Shown: positions 22,806 to 35,190, numbered from the stretch's first letter. The stretch is DNA of 64,000 nucleotides from Epiperipatus broadwayi (GCA_028023455.1 JAQFVV010012398.1:9198682-9262681); one strand, 5' to 3'. Numbers and translations are program-made. Notes: generated from the sequence alone by a model not told the origin.

Positions 22806-23581
22806 TTCGACATATATGGGTTCAAGTGTATCAGTGTTATGAGATAGAGTGGAGAGTGGTGGATAGTGTGAAAGTCTGTGTCATATACCCTATATATAAA
22901 CACATTACTATAAATATTGGTTACATACACATATAAAGATTTATACATGTGAATGTGTTATTTATTGTTTACTCAATATTTCCATTGGACAATATGTGTG
23001 TCTATATAACTAGACATGTGAAGGCTAATAATTTTAGAGATAATGAGCCAATGTTTAATAAAAAGAAAAAAATTTCTTTTAATAATGTATGATCCTGTTT
23101 TGGTTTAATGGGACTTACATAGATGGTACACTAATACAGATGTGGTTTTACACAGTGAGTACTATAATATAACATCTAGAAAATTCATAAACATATTGAT
23201 TGTTTTTATGATCTTGCATTTATAATTTTAAAATTTTAGAAAGCATCCTTAACTTAAACATTTCTAATATATTTGCAATGCATTGGTAGAGTGTTTGTCT
23301 TACTCCCATACAGTATATTAGGTAAAATAGTAACTCTATATACAGCTAAATTAGTTTCAGTAGTTGTTTTTTTGAAATGAAATATCATGTGGCCTTTTAT
23401 TTCTAAAACTATCAAGTTATTTAAGTTGGCTTAAATCCTCGGGTTGATAATTATGCAAGCTAAATGTTGTTGTAGGTTTTTCTTCCATCACTAGCTGATA
23501 AAATTTTTTGAACAAGTCAATGTTTTTATGTGTTCCATTCAAAACATTTAATACATTCTATAGATTGGTTTTTGAACTGGG

Positions 23582-23698
23582 AAAATTAGCATCATGTCAA
23601 GCGTTTGGTAGCCGAGAGGTCAGTACAGCCGCTTTGCAAGCGGGTTCGCTTCCCGACCGATGCTTTGACATATAGAAAAGAAAAAAAATTAGCATCAT
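23582..23698 (+). mobile_element. Short tRNA-like SINE with 14-bp target duplication, copy 1
   Basis: AAAATTAGCATCAT flanks the unit at 23582-23595 and 23685-23698. The 89-bp insert runs from GTCAAGCG to an A-rich tail (GAAAAGAAAA). It contains an A-box match (TAGCCGAGAGG), a stem-loop CCGC-TTTGCAA-GCGG resembling an anticodon arm with TGC, and a B-box-like GGGTTCGCTTCCC. The ends GTCAA and TTGAC pair. Tail plus duplication show insertion by LINE machinery. The B-box departs from the consensus at one position. A related longer copy is at 30963-31075. Confidence 0.85.
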
Positions 23699-23979
23699 CA
23701 AAGAGTATACTGTAGATTCAAAATACAAAAAGATAACATTTTTGTTTTCACTTTTAATAAATTCAAATTAAAAATTCCACTAAGAAATATGGACCACATC
23801 TTGATTCCTTCTTCATTAAGCCACCTATAAATTGTTCCAAAATCATTGTTATAATAGTCAATTTCTTCTTTCCATTTTGAATGCCTGTGGTAATAATATT
23901 TTCTTTCATATCATTATTTAGAAGTTGTAGATTACAAATAAATTTTGGTGAAGTATCAACTAATTTAAACAAGAACTAT

Positions 23980-24230
23980 CAGCCCCATATAGCTATTTGA
24001 GTTGGATAGCTGGGTTTGAAAACATGTAGATGTCTGAAAATTTCAGATTTTCCACTCAATAGATAGCTTTTAGATAAATGCTTGGCTTTGGGTTGGTATT
24101 TTTAGATCTAGTGTCTGAACCTACCCTGACACCTTTTTGAGGAGTGCCAAAGCACAAAACCATGGTCAGGGGTTTGGGGAGGGGTTCCTGACAGAGATAT
24201 TTTAAGTGCTGACTCTGGATAAGCATTTCT
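23980..24230 (+). repeat. Single-arm copy of the 58-kb fold-back family
   Basis: CCCCATATAGCTATTTGAGTTGGATAGCTGGG, read in pieces, matches the right arm of the fold-back at 58455-58670. Later blocks also agree (GAAAATTTCAG, TTGATATTTTTAGATCTAG-like, ACAAAACCATGG against AAAACCAGTTGG). Only one arm is present. It interrupts a minus-strand LINE remnant region. Confidence 0.6.
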
Positions 24231-24329
24231 CATAATGCTTGTAGAGGAATTGGCAATCCTCATTATTTATAACTTACAAGCTTAAGAGATAGGGTCATGT
24301 GATATGTGATTCTTATTTTGACTATTTAT

Positions 24330-25240
24330 AACAACATATGTAGACTTGTTTGGTTAAATGAATCAAATGCCTTGATGAAATTTAGAAAAAAAAACAATAT
24401 ATAAATAATCATTTTGTCCCCAATACATTATTTTGCTTTTACCTGGCAAAATTGTGTTGAATTTCTGGAACAATCATCTTTGACTGGAAAATACCTATTT
24501 AACAAAATCTTGAAAATAACTTTGAATAATAATAATAATATTTATAGTAATTACTGCAATTTTGTCTACTCTTTTTACTTACAAAATTGAAATAACAGAA
24601 GGATTCTTAAGATCAAGATGTATAACTTTATGAGTCTATACATATTTTTGAAGAATATATTACCACTATATTTTAATACTTCTCCAGATATCTAATCAAA
24701 ACTGGCTTCCTTTCTATTTTTAAGATTACAAAGCATTGTTTTGACTTCACTAAACTATATATCCTTGTCTAAATATAAATTAGTGGATAAATTGGGTGTA
24801 TTTTTAAAAGTCATTATCTTTTCCAAAAAAGTACAAAATACTTCGTTCAAAATATCATTGCCATCTTATGAGCGAATGTCATTGTGGATTATATAGGATT
24901 GCAATACCATTTCTCGGGCTTATATGTTGTTTTAGTTTGTTAAAAGAAAAATCTAAAGTGATTATAATCAGTGAATATTTGTATCGTATCTTTTTAGATC
25001 TAACCCACTAATCATTTTTAAGCCTTCTGTCTGTTATTGAACCCCTGCTTTTAAATCTCTATATTTATAATAAAACTCCACATTTAATTTATTATTTTAT
25101 CAAACAGAAAATTCCACATCTTTTTTTTTAATCAAATCATTATTATCAGAAAACTATTCATGAATCTTCTTTTTGGTGAATGCAGGTATATTTATTTGTG
25201 TTCATAAAGAGAATCCATACCTCAGTAAGAAAACAAACTT
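24330..25240 (-). pseudogene. Antisense LINE reverse transcriptase remnant
   Basis: On the minus strand, DGNDILNEVFCTFLEKI (about 24800-24870), EVKTMLCNLKNRKEASFD (about 24697-24755; compare the usual VKKALKKLKNGKAPGxD), ISGEVLKYSG and, after shifts, FLNFIKAFDSFN (about 24355-24395; first catalytic Asp block) appear in RT order. Stops and shifts separate them. The second Asp-Asp block is not found. The clade could be RTE or CR1 and is left open. Confidence 0.65.
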
Positions 25241-25876
25241 CAAAATCCACATTAGCAATTTTAGTGTTTAACAGCTTTTGAAATTTGGATGGATATAGAT
25301 ACTTCTAAAGAATAAGTTCAATTTTCTTACTTACAATTAAAATGACATTTTATAATGCAATTATCATTTTAGATGTTTGAAGCACATTAATCTATAATCT
25401 ATCTGACAATCTGGAGTTTTAAACACTCATTTAATATGAATTTTTATTGTATTCTCTCTCCTAGCGATAATAAAATCTGTTAAATGCCATTGTTTTAAAT
25501 GTAGATTCATCCATGTTTAATTACATCAATGTTTCTTCCTAAACAAAGTGTTTGTGATAGTCAATACCATATATTGTATAAAAATTGAATAATAACAGAC
25601 AATTTGAGTTTATAGCATCAATATTTTTAATTTCTAACCCAAAAAATAATCTTTTAATGATATGGTTATAATAATGATACCCAGGAAGAGATTAAAAGCT
25701 TTCTTTCACTGAATTTTCTTAATCTAATATTAAAGCATATGAATTAATAACTGAGTATTGATACAATTCTGCTAGTCACATTTTAATATCTATAGCCTTT
25801 CATTGATACAATGAAAAAATTCAAGAATAGAACACACTAAATTAGACTTTACAGCAAATTCAACATCATGCATTCT
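25241..25876. other. AT-rich DNA, possibly decayed LINE 5' part
   Basis: No convincing domain is seen. The stretch lies on the 5' side of the antisense RT remnant and may belong to it, but decay prevents a call. Confidence 0.3.
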
Positions 25877-26313
25877 CCTTTCACTGGATGATCTGCCCTT
25901 CTAAACAAAACTTGTAGCCATCTACCTGTTTTATTAAGCTTTTTTCATCTGGAAGAGTAAGTTCTAATAACAGCAACTAGGTATCGAAAAGTTTATATGA
26001 AGTAACATATACATATATTTAAAACCAAATTAGATTTGCAATGTGTTTACTCTTAGTACTAGTACTGCCCCTTGTTTTATCATTACTATTGATAATGTTA
26101 TTCTTTCACTGGCTGATCTGCTCTTCTAAATAAAACCTAGCCATCTCCCTGTTTTATTAAGCTTTCTTCATCTGGAAGAGTAAGTTTTAATAACACGAAA
26201 AGTTTGTATGAAGTAACATATACATATATTTCAAATCAAATTAGATTTACAATGTGTTTACTTTTAGTACTACTACTGCCCCTTGTTTTATCTTTACTAT
26301 TGATAATGTTATT
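25877..26313. repeat. 225-bp tandem duplication
   Basis: Two units (from about 25877 and from about 26102) share TTTCACTGG-TGATCTGC, GTTTTATTAAGCTTT, CATCTGGAAGAGTAAGTT, GAAGTAACATATACATATAT and CTGCCCCTTGTTTTATC in the same order. Divergence is modest with one 15-bp indel. Non-coding. Confidence 0.9.
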
Positions 26314-28866
26314 ATTTCTATTGTTTTAATGAGTAATTACTATAACTAACAATTTAGACAGATTGTGTAAGATGGGTTATTTTTAGGCCATATTTTCCAG
26401 GTTTCTTTCATTTTTATGATAAGGAAGGAATCTCCAAATAAAATTCATTAAAAAACCAATCTTTGTCCAAATGATACTCCTGTCTTAAATTTTATTTCAA
26501 CTCAACTCACCAGTGATTATACTGCCTTGAGCAAAAATCACAACTAAGAATCATACCATGTAAATCAAGGGCTGTGCTTAAGCTACCAATATATTTTACA
26601 AGTAGTGAATAGTAAAATGACTTTCAGGTGTCATTTTCAATTATACATAACAAATAAATAGTACCATCACAAGAATACTTTGTTCTGTTTTGTAGGATAG
26701 GATATTAGTTCAATAGATACTAAGTTCTCTTTCTGATAGTCTTTTAATCTCTCTCCCTTCCTCTCTCTCTCTATCTATTTAATTCTTCTACTTCAATCCC
26801 TTAAGTTAATCTTAAATCTTTCTAGATATAAATATTCTTTATTTTTTTTTTAAAATTAGAATCTTACAAAAAAATTTCATTCTCAGTTATAAAATCACAT
26901 TTTTCAGGGATAACTGTTTAATGGCCTGGAGCCTTTTTGGCTTAATGGTTGAATATTTCAAATTCTTTAGGTTTTGGTATACAAAACTGTAACATATATT
27001 TATCATTTGTTTAATTATTTGTATAAATTGTAAATATTTTTTTTATTAATAAAGTTTTTATTATAAATTTTAAAATATATATTACTTTTAAAAAAAAATA
27101 GAAGAAAACAATTTTTAACCACTGTTATTAAATATTACGGATCAGAAAATCTTAGCATGCTTTGGTATTAAAAATAATTTTGGTTTCTCTGCTTAATCTA
27201 ATATTTTTTCTTAAATGCTCAATTGTAAGCAGATGTCACATCATCATTTATACTTTCAATGGTACTCAAAATTATTTGTACTTTATGCTCAATTTTTTTT
27301 CAAGCTTTTAGAGTTTCTATATATGACACATATGGTGTGTAGTATGATAATTCACTTTATTCATAGCTTCAATATTCTTTGTTTTTTATATTTGCTTTGC
27401 ACTGTGATCTGTACTAGTGATGTTATCATACATATAATGTTACATTGTTAGTTAATTTCTTTTATTTGATATTTGTTTCTGCTTTGTTAGATTTCATGAA
27501 TTCCATGATCAATTTAAACCTACATAAATTTCTGTTAAAAATGATTGAACCATTATATTTATTCTATTTCTAAATATACTTTTTAAAGTCTATAAATAAA
27601 GCTAAATCACAATTTAGGAAATTAATTACAAATTTGTTCTCATATTTTTGTAAAGAACTATGCTCATATTTATTGATTACTTGACCTTCAGGTAGTTTTG
27701 TTATTTGAAAGCAGTTTAAAGAGATATATAATATTTTAAAAGTTGGGGGAAATTTTCTAGAGTTTTTTTTTTTTTAGGGCTTTTTTTTTTTCTAGGAGAA
27801 TATTTATTTTTTTAAAAATCCAAATATATCTTGTTAATAATAAAAGGCAATGAGCAATAAATACTCAATCTTGCATTTTTCAATGTTAGTTTGACATCTG
27901 ATCTATAGAAAAATGTCCATTGTCATCATGATTTTTTGGTAAATGTTTTCTGTGAAACCAATTATGCCAATTTGTCTATACTGACATTTTTCTGATTGCA
28001 AAAATATCTCAATAGTGAAATAGCTACTATCACTAAACTCACTCCAACTGGTCTCATATCTAACTGTATGTAGAATACAATTTTGTATTAACTACATATA
28101 TGTTTATAGTCACATCTGTCTAAAGACTGTTGAAATGATAATAAAAAGTCAGGGATGAAATCTCATAATGACTTTAGCAATGCAAGTCTCAGCTTTATTA
28201 TTTCATTAAATATAAAACATGAAGAACAATAGACTTCCAAAAATACTATTTGATTTTAAATATCTCTTCAAGTTAGCATGAAAATGGATGTCATCTTTAA
28301 TTATTTATATATTTTATTTATTGTCTTAGAATACATATTTGCATGCCACTATATCATATGGATTTCTGTTATTATTTTACTGCATCCATTTGTAATTATA
28401 TAACCTTGGATCAAATCCACATTTGATAAAACTTTTGAAATTTTATTTCATGCTTAATTTTAAATTAGATTGTTTTTTTTCCCAAATAGTTGAGCTCTAG
28501 TTAGTCTAATAATGGATATTTAGCTGAAAATCAACTCAGCAATTAGAAAATCTGATGATTAATGCCTTTTTCAAGATCTTTCCATTGAAGCTATTAGATA
28601 AGTCTTTAATTTCTAGAAAGTTACTTAAAAATTATTTTATTCTACATCATGAGGAGCTTTGGATCTGCGAGCACTGCACCTAGATCTTAGGATCTAATGC
28701 AACCCTCCAGCAGCCACCTTTTATCTCTACTTAACTACAAAGCAATGAGAATAAAATTGAAAACACAATATTTTCAATCTAAGCTCAATAGCTTATAGTC
28801 ATATGGGTCTGAACTCAGTTCAGTACCCATACATTTTGGTATCTTTTGGCTTTTTAACAACCATAG
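26314..28866. other. AT-rich DNA, no gene
   Basis: Small frames such as 27215-27451 look like chance: they are hydrophobic, AT-driven and match nothing known. A GC-richer stretch at 28650-28730 (GAGGAGC...CCTCCAGCAGCCACC) is unrecognised. Near 28800-28850 a piece resembles the CATATGGG-CTGAACT segment of the 58-kb fold-back family. Confidence 0.45.
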
Positions 28867-29004
28867 TTTTGAAGAAGGTCACAAGCCAGAAACTAGTCTG
28901 GGGATATTGGATGAGTAGGCATTAGATGGGGATTTTATGCACAAGCCTTCTGGCATCCACTGATTACTCTGGTTGGCACTACTGTATGGAGAGTTTTACC
29001 TGAT
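28867..29004 (+). repeat. Interspersed repeat R2, copy 1
   Basis: The sequence GAAGAAGGTCACAAGCC ... GGCATCCACTGATTACTCTGG ... GAGAGTTTTACCTG matches 57980-58105 in its left part (GTCATAAGCT, TAGTCTGAGGATATTG, GATTATCC). Its right part matches the hairpin at 55131-55273 (GGCATCCATTGATTACTCTGG, AGAGAGTTTTGCCTG). Three members thus share one non-coding body. Confidence 0.65.
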
Positions 29005-29601
29005 TTAATAAGTTATATGCTAGCATAAGAAATGGTTATCATGTGATGTTTAGTGGTTTTCAAAAATAATTGCCTCCCCACATCTTCTTCTGAATCCAAG
29101 ATTGATCAATCAAAATTAGCAATTATTACAAATTAAAGATTCTTTTTCTTTGTTTTTGATCAATTAGATTAATCATGCACTGTAATTACTTCTATGTCTC
29201 CCCTTCATTTTTTAGACATCTTTTTATTGAAGCAGTCAATCTTAGCTTAAGATTGAGCTTCATAGTTCCATCTACTAACTTGTATTCAAACCCTATATCC
29301 CATCCCACTCCTTTTGTCGTGTATATGTATTTTATGTATATATTTGAAATGCATGCCTAATTTATAAAATTTTAACATTTCAATAACATTTTTTTAATTA
29401 TTATTAATTCTTTTTATTAATTATTAGTTTTTTATTAAAGTACATAAGTTTGGCTCAAATATATATATATATATAGAAGCAAAATACTAACAAAATATTG
29501 ATTTTTTTTATAAATATTTTATTATGTCATTTTTAAACTTTTTCTTTTCCAAGTAGTTTTTTTTTCTATTAAAATGTATATTTTATAAAATCCAAGATGG
29601 A
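29005..29601. other. AT-rich DNA, no gene
   Basis: Nothing supported. The 61-codon frame at 29175-29360 resembles no known family. Confidence 0.5.
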
Positions 29602-29816
29602 AGATGCAACCGTTAATTGTCCAAAAATAATAAAAGGGTTGGAAACACTATTGTTTTAATCTGGGGAAGGTATTTTTAATTAAAATTTTTACTTAAAATA
29701 AAATGGAAATTAACATTAAAGATTTTCTTTTGTTATAAACATTTTTGTCAAATCTATTTCTAATCTGGAAATAGATTTGAATATATTTTTGGAATGTTAT
29801 TTAACAGTTGCATCTT
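29602..29816 (-). mobile_element. MITE family M1, copy 2
   Basis: Inverse-orientation copy of 14194-14408. Ends AGATGCAACCGTTAATTGTCC and TTTAACAGTTGCATCTT. The inner blocks TCAAATCTATTTC and GGAAATAGATTTGA are also self-complementary, which gives a nested inverted repeat. Non-coding. Confidence 0.7.
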
Positions 29817-30439
29817 TCAAAAACAATGGACAAAGAAATGTAAAATTTCTGTTAGATTAAAGATTAGATTTTAAGCTGAAACTAAGTAATTGAAAGCATT
29901 CTTCAAATACCTGGGCAGGAATATAAAATGGCCAGATTTTAAATCACCAACAGATTAGATGCTATTGAGAGAACTGTATTGTTTTCAAATGTATTTTATT
30001 TATTTTCACAACTGTAATGTCGTGAAAATTGTTTGTATTATATCTGTAATGAATCTCGGAATGTTCCCAAAATAATGTTAGTCACCATGTTTCAGAACAG
30101 TATATAAAAGCGTTAATAGCAATTTTATGTAAATTCTTTCTAATAATCAATTGGCATCTTAATATTGGACCCACCAAAGATGTGTCCTTATTTATAATAT
30201 TATTTAGCTAATAGAGCATATGAGAAATAATAGCATGAATGACACTATGTAATCATCTACCGCATGCTCATTCACTCACATACTAATGTTTGCAATTAAT
30301 TTATAAATATATGTAAATAATTTGTCATTATATTAATTAAACTAATTTTAATTGTCTAGCTTGTTTGAGTAGTTCGAATTCCTTTTTCTCCACTTCCAAA
30401 TGTACAGCCATGCATATATATATTTTAGTTAAGTCATAG

Positions 30440-30662
30440 AATAGATGTCTCATTGTCTTCTCCGCTTTGCTAGTGGGCCAGATTAAAATTAATTCTCATG
30501 TGCCATCACTATTATGTTATTGATTAGGTGTTAGATCTGGGGCTTAGAGAGTGGGTTCAAATCCAGATTGGTCTCTGACCTAAATCTCGGCTGGACTGGG
30601 TTTGAAGTACATTTTGTGAGTTCCAGCTCATGTTAGATGGATACACATGTTTTGACTGGTAC
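30440..30662 (+). repeat. tRNA-related SINE, copy 2
   Basis: Aligns with 11834-12054 in the other orientation. GTGGGTTCAAATCC is the B-box-like word and TTAGGTGTTAGATCTGGGG is the tRNA-like part before it. The body (TGGTCTCTGACCTAAATCTCGG ... GTTAGATGGAT) is shared. Copies differ at roughly one base in seven by eye, suggesting an old family. Confidence 0.65.
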
Positions 30663-30962
30663 ATTATAAATTGTTACATTTTCATTTACCATTGTCAAAC
30701 TTCCTCCACTCACAACTTTGATGCTATCAATTTCAGATAAATACAATAATGACGATTAATAATCATTATCGAAACTAGAGATTATCTCTAGCACAGATAT
30801 AAACTTTAAACCTCAGTTAAAGATTAATATATCTGATTTTTTATTTACTTAATTTGTTTTACAAATATTTTTTGCGGATTGCAAATTTATATTTGAATAA
30901 TATTTTGTACAAACTTTTACGTGTTTATAAACATGAGTGTCATCTTATAGTATCAGTCCTCG

Positions 30963-31075
30963 TTTTTTTTCCCCATGTGTCATAGCATCGGCCGGGACGC
31001 GAACCCACACCTCTGCAACCAACTACTTGCTTGCAAGGCGGCTGCGATGACCTCTCGGCTAACAACGCTTGACAT
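30963..31075 (-). mobile_element. Short tRNA-like SINE, copy 2
   Basis: On the minus strand it begins GTCAAGCGTTGTTAGCCGAGAGG (given here in pieces: GTCAAGCG, TAGCCGAGAGG) as at 23596. It then has a longer arm after CTTGCAAG and ends GGTTCGCGTCCCGGCCGATGCTATGAC with a GGGGAAAAAAAA tail. The extra arm of about 20 bp (GTAGTTGGTTGCAGAG) is missing from copy 1. The two copies may be different subfamilies of one source RNA. Confidence 0.75.
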
Positions 31076-32519
31076 CAGTTTTAAAGTAATAAAACCCATT
31101 TTAAACAAAGATCATTAAAAATGTTTTGAGCCACGCATGCGTGTTTGTACACGGTACGATAATTTTCAAATTATTTAACGGTAATTCATTTTTGTGTTAA
31201 ATTTGATCACTGCAAATAAATATTGTTTTTTAATTTAAAATATTATCATGTTTTATACATATTTAAACATTTTTGCAAAAATCTTAACACATATATTATT
31301 TATAAAGTAGTTTTTTAGGTCAATATATATAAAACAGAATACGGAAGTGTCATGAAAATTATCAGTCATCTTTATTTATTATTGCCATCTGATTTTTTTT
31401 TTTTAAAAAAGAGCTTTAAGAAATAATAATGGCATAGTAACCCAGAGACATATGAGATTTATTGAAAAGCATTTTAAATAAGATAACTAACTTCTGATTG
31501 GTCAATAAATAACCATGCATTAATAAAGTCATTTTTTTTCACGTTTCAAACGAATTTTAAAAACGAAGTTTATATTACTCTATTTCTCACAATTCTTGTT
31601 CATATATTTGTTTATGTATACATGTATATGGGTAAAATTGTAAAACTGTTTTTAAATAGCTCACCGCAGAGTATACGCCTTTTCAAACACTTCGGAGAGA
31701 ATCAGTGAAGAATGTTTTTTTTTTTTTTGAACTTTAATTATAAATAGCTAGATATTTATTTGCGACCAATATTGGATAGTTATGTGGGTTTGCAATAAGA
31801 CAATGATATGGGGAAAAAATCTTAAGTCTGATTAGAATCTAGGGGGGGGGGGATCACATTTTATCAAATTAGGATTTAAATAAAGGTATTAAAATCTGCT
31901 ACAACTATTGAAACAGTTACATCTGTTTCATCTATTATCTTTGATAAGAGTATATATTTGTTGTACTCAGATGGCGTGTATTTCTTAAATTTTAAAAACT
32001 TTGTGCTTATAATATTGCGAGTATGTGCGTATATAATTGTCCTATTAATTATAAATATAAAAATACAGTCTCAAATATTTATATACGAGCATATTCAGTT
32101 TAGATTTGTTAAAACAAATAAACAAAACTGTATAATTAAAATTTATCTATATAGCAGCATAATAAGTTTAAAATTATAATATTACTTATTTTTCAATATT
32201 CTTTCTAAATAATTATTTAAGTCAGTATTCATTTTAACTAATTTCCAAGTTAGATCATTTTCAATTCTTTAGTTTGCTTAAAATTAAGTTTATCAGTTTT
32301 AACACTTCGTTCTAAAAATAAATCTTTGGCCAAAATTTGACCAAGACCATTCAGTCAGGCATAAATCTATACAAATTGCTTGTGACCATTCTCTTGAAAA
32401 TATAACTTATAACAATGACGTTAATTAAAACAATAGCGCCTTACGAAGTCCAGATTTTGATATACTAAATATTTTACTAACTGGATATTTGGTTAAAGGC
32501 TAGTTCGAAACTAGTCATC
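31076..32519. other. AT-rich DNA with a G11 tract
   Basis: No gene. A run of 11 G lies at 31842-31852. The 73-codon frame at 31958-32179 looks like chance. Confidence 0.5.
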
Positions 32520-33429
32520 TTGTGATGTGGCATGACTCAAAGTAGGAGGTTACTACTGTCAAAAATACATGATAAAAAGGGCCAAAATAGCCATCAAGTC
32601 CTTCCATCCATCCATCATCATCCGTGTTAATTTTTGCTGTTGCTGTGAAAATTGTGCTTGCTGCCGAACTTATTTCTGAAGACCAGAGCTGAAGTTAAGT
32701 AAGAAAACTGTTCCTGCCGTTTAAGAAAGCTGAATCTTAAAAAGCTACCATAACAAGCGGCTCCAAAGATGACAGTGGGCTAGAGACAAAGAGACAGCCG
32801 TTTGCTCTTCCACGAGCAGCTACCGATAAGAGAAAACCTCCACCATGCCCAATACAGTAAGAAATAAGCTGTATCTGAGAGTTCCTGACCAGAGAAATGG
32901 GGAAAGCTGCCACAGAAATAAATTTGCGAAGCTACATCCAGACTAAAACCTAAGAGAAGCCCAGCCTGACTGAATAGAGAAAGAAGCCTATCGAACAATG
33001 CCTTAAAGACTTTCCGGTAAATCCTTTCTGCCAAATATTAAATTTCATAACCAAACGTAAACTAAATGAAAGCTAGCTAAATAAATCTCATAATTAATTA
33101 TATTTTCTAAATGTTCAACTAAAATGTTTCTCTTAAATTTGTTTAAATCTTAGCGCACTCTCGAAATTCTTGCTTGATCATTAATTTTAAATAATCCTAA
33201 ACATCTAGTTTCTATAAAACCATACAATAAATTCATTTCTAAATTATAAATCTTATTGATCGTTTATTTATGCCATCTATCTTTAGTTTTAAGTTCATGT
33301 TTATTGATTTATGCTGTTTTATCGGAGGGAGGGAAGTGAGCAATCACTTTTATTATATCAGAGTATTGCGATATAAAGAATATAGCTAAGACTCTTTTCT
33401 GAATTATATTTGTGCTAGAGTGAATCGGT

Positions 33430-33900
33430 ATTTATAACGCCCGAACAAGTTATTTAAAATCTTTTGCTAAAGTTATTTAAAAATATATATTTAGCGTATA
33501 TTATTTAAAACGCATCTTTTCTAAAGTTCCTTAAAATGAAAATCTTTTGCTAAAATTCCTTAAAATGAAAATCTTTTGCAAAAGTTATTTAAATGTATAT
33601 TTTGCATATATTATTTAAAACGCATCTTTTTCTCAAGTTATCTAGAATGAAAATGTTTGCTAAAGTTAGTTAAAACGTATATATTGCGTATGTTATTTAA
33701 AACGCAGATTTTGCCCCGGTTATTTAAGAATTATATTTGCGTAAGTGATTTAAAATATGTATTTTGCCAGTTATTTAAAAGGTATATTTTACGCAAGCTA
33801 TTTAAAATGTAGGTTTGCATTCGCTATTAAAAACATTTTGCATTATTGGTAAGGTCTATTTTGACGAATTATTTAAGATAACGTAATTTATTTAAAAATC
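33430..33900 (+). repeat. Degenerate tandem repeats, about 25-35 bp
   Basis: Words of the form GTTATTTAAAA-CGTATATTTTGC or GCATCTTTT recur more than a dozen times with varying spacing. The array is strongly diverged. Confidence 0.8.
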
Positions 33901-34634
33901 AGTTTGACATTAGATGTAGTTATACTACATATAGCTAATGTTCTCAGTTCTAAAAAAATCTTAAGTTTGCTATAACTTCGTTTAATTAGAGAATAAATAG
34001 CTATGCAGATTCTCATTATCGCCTTTATCATAATTTAATAAGCTCATTTATTAACTGACCGGTGGAAGTAGCACTGAAGAAGCTAAGATTTTGGCGTAAT
34101 TAATTTATTAAATATTAATTTAGCGTTGCGAATGTATTGCTAATTTGCATAAATATGCATATCCACTTGCTATGTTTATAATGGCCCATCTCAAGATTGT
34201 TCCACGTCCAGTCACGTCTCGTAAGTTTAGGCCACTGCGACATTTCTTCGTATTTCATCAAGTCACGCCTCGAAAGTTTAAGCAAATGTGACAGTTATTC
34301 GTATTTAACGGAACCAAAGCGTTTCCAAAGGGCTCATAAGCCAATCTTCTGTTCATTTAATTAAAAGACCTCTTCCATTATAGCAAGCAGATCGGTTAGG
34401 GAACCGTTTACTAGGTAATAAACCCAATTAAGAATGCATTCGAGTCGCACTTATCTTATACTATAGTTTCTAACGCCCTGGAATCTGACGTTCAACTGCC
34501 ACCCTTCAGTTCAGTTTCCCTAGAAAGTAACTTCGGCGTTGATCCGATCTAGAGTCTGATTTAATGCGTTTATCTGTATAACAATTATATATCACGCAAA
34601 TGTCTCTATAATATGATTTTAAATATATTTATAA

Positions 34635-34702
34635 TATATAATCTTAAACTTAGTAATTATAATATAATCTTAAACTTAGTAACAATGATATAATCTTAAA
34701 CC
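34635..34702 (+). repeat. 27-bp tandem repeat, about 2.5 copies
   Basis: ATATAATCTTAAACTTAGTAA recurs three times, the last truncated to CTTAAACC. Confidence 0.85.
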
Positions 34703-34819
34703 AATAATCTCTATCATTTATTCATCAATCGATCACTCTAGCTAGTTATAACTGATTTCCAATATATAAAACAGCGTGAATTAAGACATGAAAGATGACA
34801 TAAGCTTATTAAAAAGTCA

Positions 34820-35190
34820 TATACTTTGTGATATTATTTTATAACCCTGAGAATCCATTCAATGCTTTGTAATATTGTTTTATAACCTTGAGAATCCACT
34901 CATTGCTTTGTAATATTTTATAACCCTGAGAATCCATTCAATGCTTTGTAATATTGTTTTATAATCCGGAGAATCTACTCATTGCTTTGTGATCTTATTT
35001 TATAACCTATAATCCACTCATTGCTTTGTAATATTATTTTATAACCCTGAGAATCCACTCATTGTTTTGTGATATTATTTTATAACCCTGAGAATCCATT
35101 CAATGCTTTTTAATATTGTTTTATAACCTTGAGAATCCACTCATTGCTTTGTAATATTTTATAACCCTGAGAATCCACTCACCTGTGTGT
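34820..35190 (+). repeat. Minisatellite, about 40-bp unit
   Basis: The unit CTTTGTAATATT(ATT)TTATAACC plus CTGAGAATCCACTCATTG repeats about nine times. Two subtypes occur (ATTCAATG and ACTCATTG endings), partly alternating, which suggests amplification of a two-unit block. Confidence 0.92.

Larger units (their letters stand above)
22420..22899. mobile_element. Fold-back element with inverted hammerhead units, copy B
   Basis: The outer ends TATATAGGGTATATGA (left) and TCATATACCCTATATA (right) are perfect inverses. The pairing continues inward for about 180 bp per arm to GCAATAAGTACTCAGA/TCTGAGCACTTATTGC, around a centre of about 95 bp. Each arm carries the hammerhead unit and the GTGTATCAGTG...GAGATAGAGTGG block. 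The 69-codon frame at 22727-22936 overlaps the ribozyme and is a chance frame. Compare 10933-11478 and 55415-55593. Confidence 0.8.

Noticed and set aside
22727-22936. A 69-codon frame across the hammerhead unit
   Set aside because: It overlaps the ribozyme fold, and related units at 11 and 55 kb do not keep it open.
23596-23672. A genuine tRNA-Ala(TGC) gene
   Set aside because: The B-box differs at a key base, the acceptor stem is not a normal 7-bp stem, and the tail plus target duplication show a retroposed copy.
27215-27451. A 78-codon hydrophobic frame resembling a membrane protein
   Set aside because: AT-rich DNA often gives Phe/Leu/Ile/Tyr-rich frames; no initiation context, family match or neighbouring exon.
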